NCBI RefSeq assembly: GCF_002005165.1 | Contig: NZ_CP019699.1 | Span: 2,728,001 to 2,792,000 of the forward strand | Source of the DNA: Novibacillus thermophilus | GTDB lineage: Bacteria > Bacillota > Bacilli > Thermoactinomycetales > Novibacillaceae | Direction: 5' to 3' | Length of the DNA: 64,000 nt | In this document: piece by piece, positions 62,831-64,000 of the stretch | Layout: each line of letters starts with the position of its first letter | Position numbering within the stretch: position 1 is the first letter of the stretch | Notes under the pieces: model-generated | Told to the model about the DNA's origin: nothing | Database searches by the model: none | The model's input: the letters and a program-made list of their open reading frames with translations, nothing else | Position numbers and translations under genes: made by a program

Positions 62831-64000
62831 ATGGTCAACAAATGGTTGGCAATGGTACTGTCGGTGTTCCTCACAGTCAATCTCGTCCCCTTGACCGCCT
62901 ATGCCGGCGAAAATACTAACCTTGCACCGAATGCAAAATCGGCCGTGCTCATGGACATGGACACAGGTACCGTTTTGTACGAGAAAGACAGTCATCTGCC
63001 ATTACAGCCGGCGAGCATTACGAAGATTATGACGATGTTACTGCTGATGGAAGCGATTGAGGCAGGTCAAACGACGCTAAACGACATGGTGAGAGTAAGT
63101 GACCACGCCGCTTCTATGGGTGGTACGCAAATATACTTGGAAGCGGGGGAAGAAATGTCCGTGCGCGACTTGTTAAAGGGGGTCGCGATCGCTTCCGCCA
63201 ATGACGCCAGTGTGGCGATTGCCGAACACGTGGCAGGGACAGAAGAGGCGTTTGTCCGTCTCATGAACGAACGAGCCAAACAGCTGGGCATGAAGCATAC
63301 CCATTTTGTCAATTCGAACGGCTTGCCCCACCCTGATCAAAAGTCTTCTGCACACGATATCGCCCTCATGTCCCGGGAGCTGTTAAAACACGACGTCATC
63401 ACCGATTTTACGAAAGTGTATCAAGACTACTTGCGGCAGGATTCAGATGAACCGTTTTGGCTGGTCAACACGAATAAACTGGTCAAATATTACGACGGGG
63501 TGGACGGTCTCAAAACAGGGTACACGTCTGAGGCGAAATTTTGCCTCTCCGCTACAGCCAAACGAGGAGATTTTCGCGTCATAGCCGTCGTGATGGGAGA
63601 ACCGAATGCGAAGACGCGCAATGCCGAGGTCAGCCGAATGATGGACTACGCTTTTAATCAGTACACGAACCACGTCATCGCCCACAAAGGGGAGGTGTTG
63701 GGGAGCGTCCCCGTCGACAAAGGGACGACTACCACCATCACCGTGCGGGCGCCGCAGCAAATGAGCATCTTGGCCAAAAAAGGCAGTCAAGCTAGTGACT
63801 ACATCCGCGAGATTGTCTGGAAAAAAACGCTTCAAGCTCCCATCGAAGCAGGGGACTCCATTGGCGAGGTACGCGTGACAAAGGACGGAGATACTGTCGC
63901 TACTTTTCCGTTAACCGCGCATGAGGACATCCCGAGATCTAGTGTGTGGAATCTGACAAAGCGCACATTGAAAAAATGCTGTTCATTCCTGACGAAGCGC
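62831..64000 (+). CDS. dacF: D-alanyl-D-alanine carboxypeptidase, DacF type (3' end cut by window edge)
   Basis: Penicillin-binding protein 5-like enzyme trimming D-Ala from peptidoglycan stem peptides; DacF acts in the forespore on cortex crosslinking. 390 codons are visible and the frame is open at the edge. Signal peptide to about residue 25 (LTAYAGE), catalytic Ser62-x-x-Lys65 (SITK), SAN at 122-124, KTG at 228-230, then the C-terminal beta domain. ATG after AAAAGGAGG. In B. subtilis the order drm-pupG-dacF-spoIIAA supports DacF rather than DacA or DacB; spoIIA should follow beyond the window. Confidence 0.9.
   Translation, partial: MVNKWLAMVLSVFLTVNLVPLTAYAGENTNLAPNAKSAVLMDMDTGTVLYEKDSHLPLQPASITKIMTMLLLMEAIEAGQTTLNDMVRVSDHAASMGGTQIYLEAGEEMSVRDLLKGVAIASANDASVAIAEHVAGTEEAFVRLMNERAKQLGMKHTHFVNSNGLPHPDQKSSAHDIALMSRELLKHDVITDFTKVYQDYLRQDSDEPFWLVNTNKLVKYYDGVDGLKTGYTSEAKFCLSATAKRGDFRVIAVVMGEPNAKTRNAEVSRMMDYAFNQYTNHVIAHKGEVLGSVPVDKGTTTTITVRAPQQMSILAKKGSQASDYIREIVWKKTLQAPIEAGDSIGEVRVTKDGDTVATFPLTAHEDIPRSSVWNLTKRTLKKCCSFLTKR

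Noticed and set aside
1-64000. CRISPR arrays, insertion sequences, prophage genes, tRNA or rRNA genes
   Set aside because: No direct-repeat arrays, transposase frames, phage genes or cloverleaf-type tRNA sequences were seen anywhere in the window.

Overview
The window reads as chromosomal DNA of an endospore-forming Bacillales bacterium of moderate GC content. The gene content and some TTG/GTG-rich starts suggest a relative of Thermoactinomycetaceae or another thermophilic or extremophilic Bacillus-like lineage; that placement is inference. Evidence for a spore former is direct: a spoIIIAA-AH cluster, spoIVB, spo0A, spoIIM, a DacF-type carboxypeptidase, a mother-cell FtsZ inhibitor (mciZ) behind a sigma-E-like promoter, and comA for sulfolactate. 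Nearly everything follows the order of the mntR-to-dacF part of the B. subtilis chromosome, with lineage-specific insertions.

Layout. 1-3.9 kb: a MATE exporter (cut by the left edge) with an attenuator-like leader, a serpin lipoprotein and a D-amino-acid aminotransferase. 3.8-7.3 kb: a class II (B12) ribonucleotide reductase behind a textbook pair of NrdR boxes. 7.4-13.7 kb: metallophosphoesterase, mntR, patatin-like yqhO, a frameshifted yqhP-like gene, an L,D-transpeptidase, aroQ, Xaa-Pro peptidase, efp and a DUF441 protein. 13.7-15.9 kb: comA plus an MFS transporter on the minus strand. 16-21.4 kb: spoIIIA operon. 21.4-32.4 kb: accB, accC, asp23-like, AmaP-like, nusB, TsaD-like paralogue, folD, xseA, xseB, ispA, then a ~610-nt non-coding stretch recognised here as OLE RNA with its membrane partner oapA, then dxs. 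32.4-39.5 kb: tlyA, a membrane protein, nadK, argR, recN, spoIVB, spo0A. 39.6-43 kb: a steA-steB-glycosyltransferase-MraY/WecA-like cassette. 43-49.5 kb: leucine dehydrogenase and the branched-chain 2-oxoacid dehydrogenase operon (lpdV-bkdAA-bkdAB-bkdB). 49.5-64 kb: three very small minus-strand genes (DUF2759-like, prli42, mciZ), a B12-binding protein, an M20 peptidase, DUF3866, nudF, endoQ, spoIIM, fur, yqzK, xerD, deoB, two purine nucleoside phosphorylases, pdp, mltG and the start of dacF (runs off the right edge).

The most interesting items are: (i) the OLE RNA/OapA ribonucleoprotein locus inside the isoprenoid operon, with its own sigma-A-type promoter and an 11-bp perfect end-to-end pairing; (ii) an XerD whose catalytic Lys and first catalytic His are replaced; (iii) eight apparent one-base contractions, every one in a G or C run, that break seven otherwise intact conserved genes, most simply explained by sequencing/assembly error; (iv) tiny conserved genes (mciZ, prli42) easily missed by gene finders; (v) the steA/steB/lipid-linked sugar cassette beside spo0A. 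I did not find a system that I can defend as wholly undescribed.
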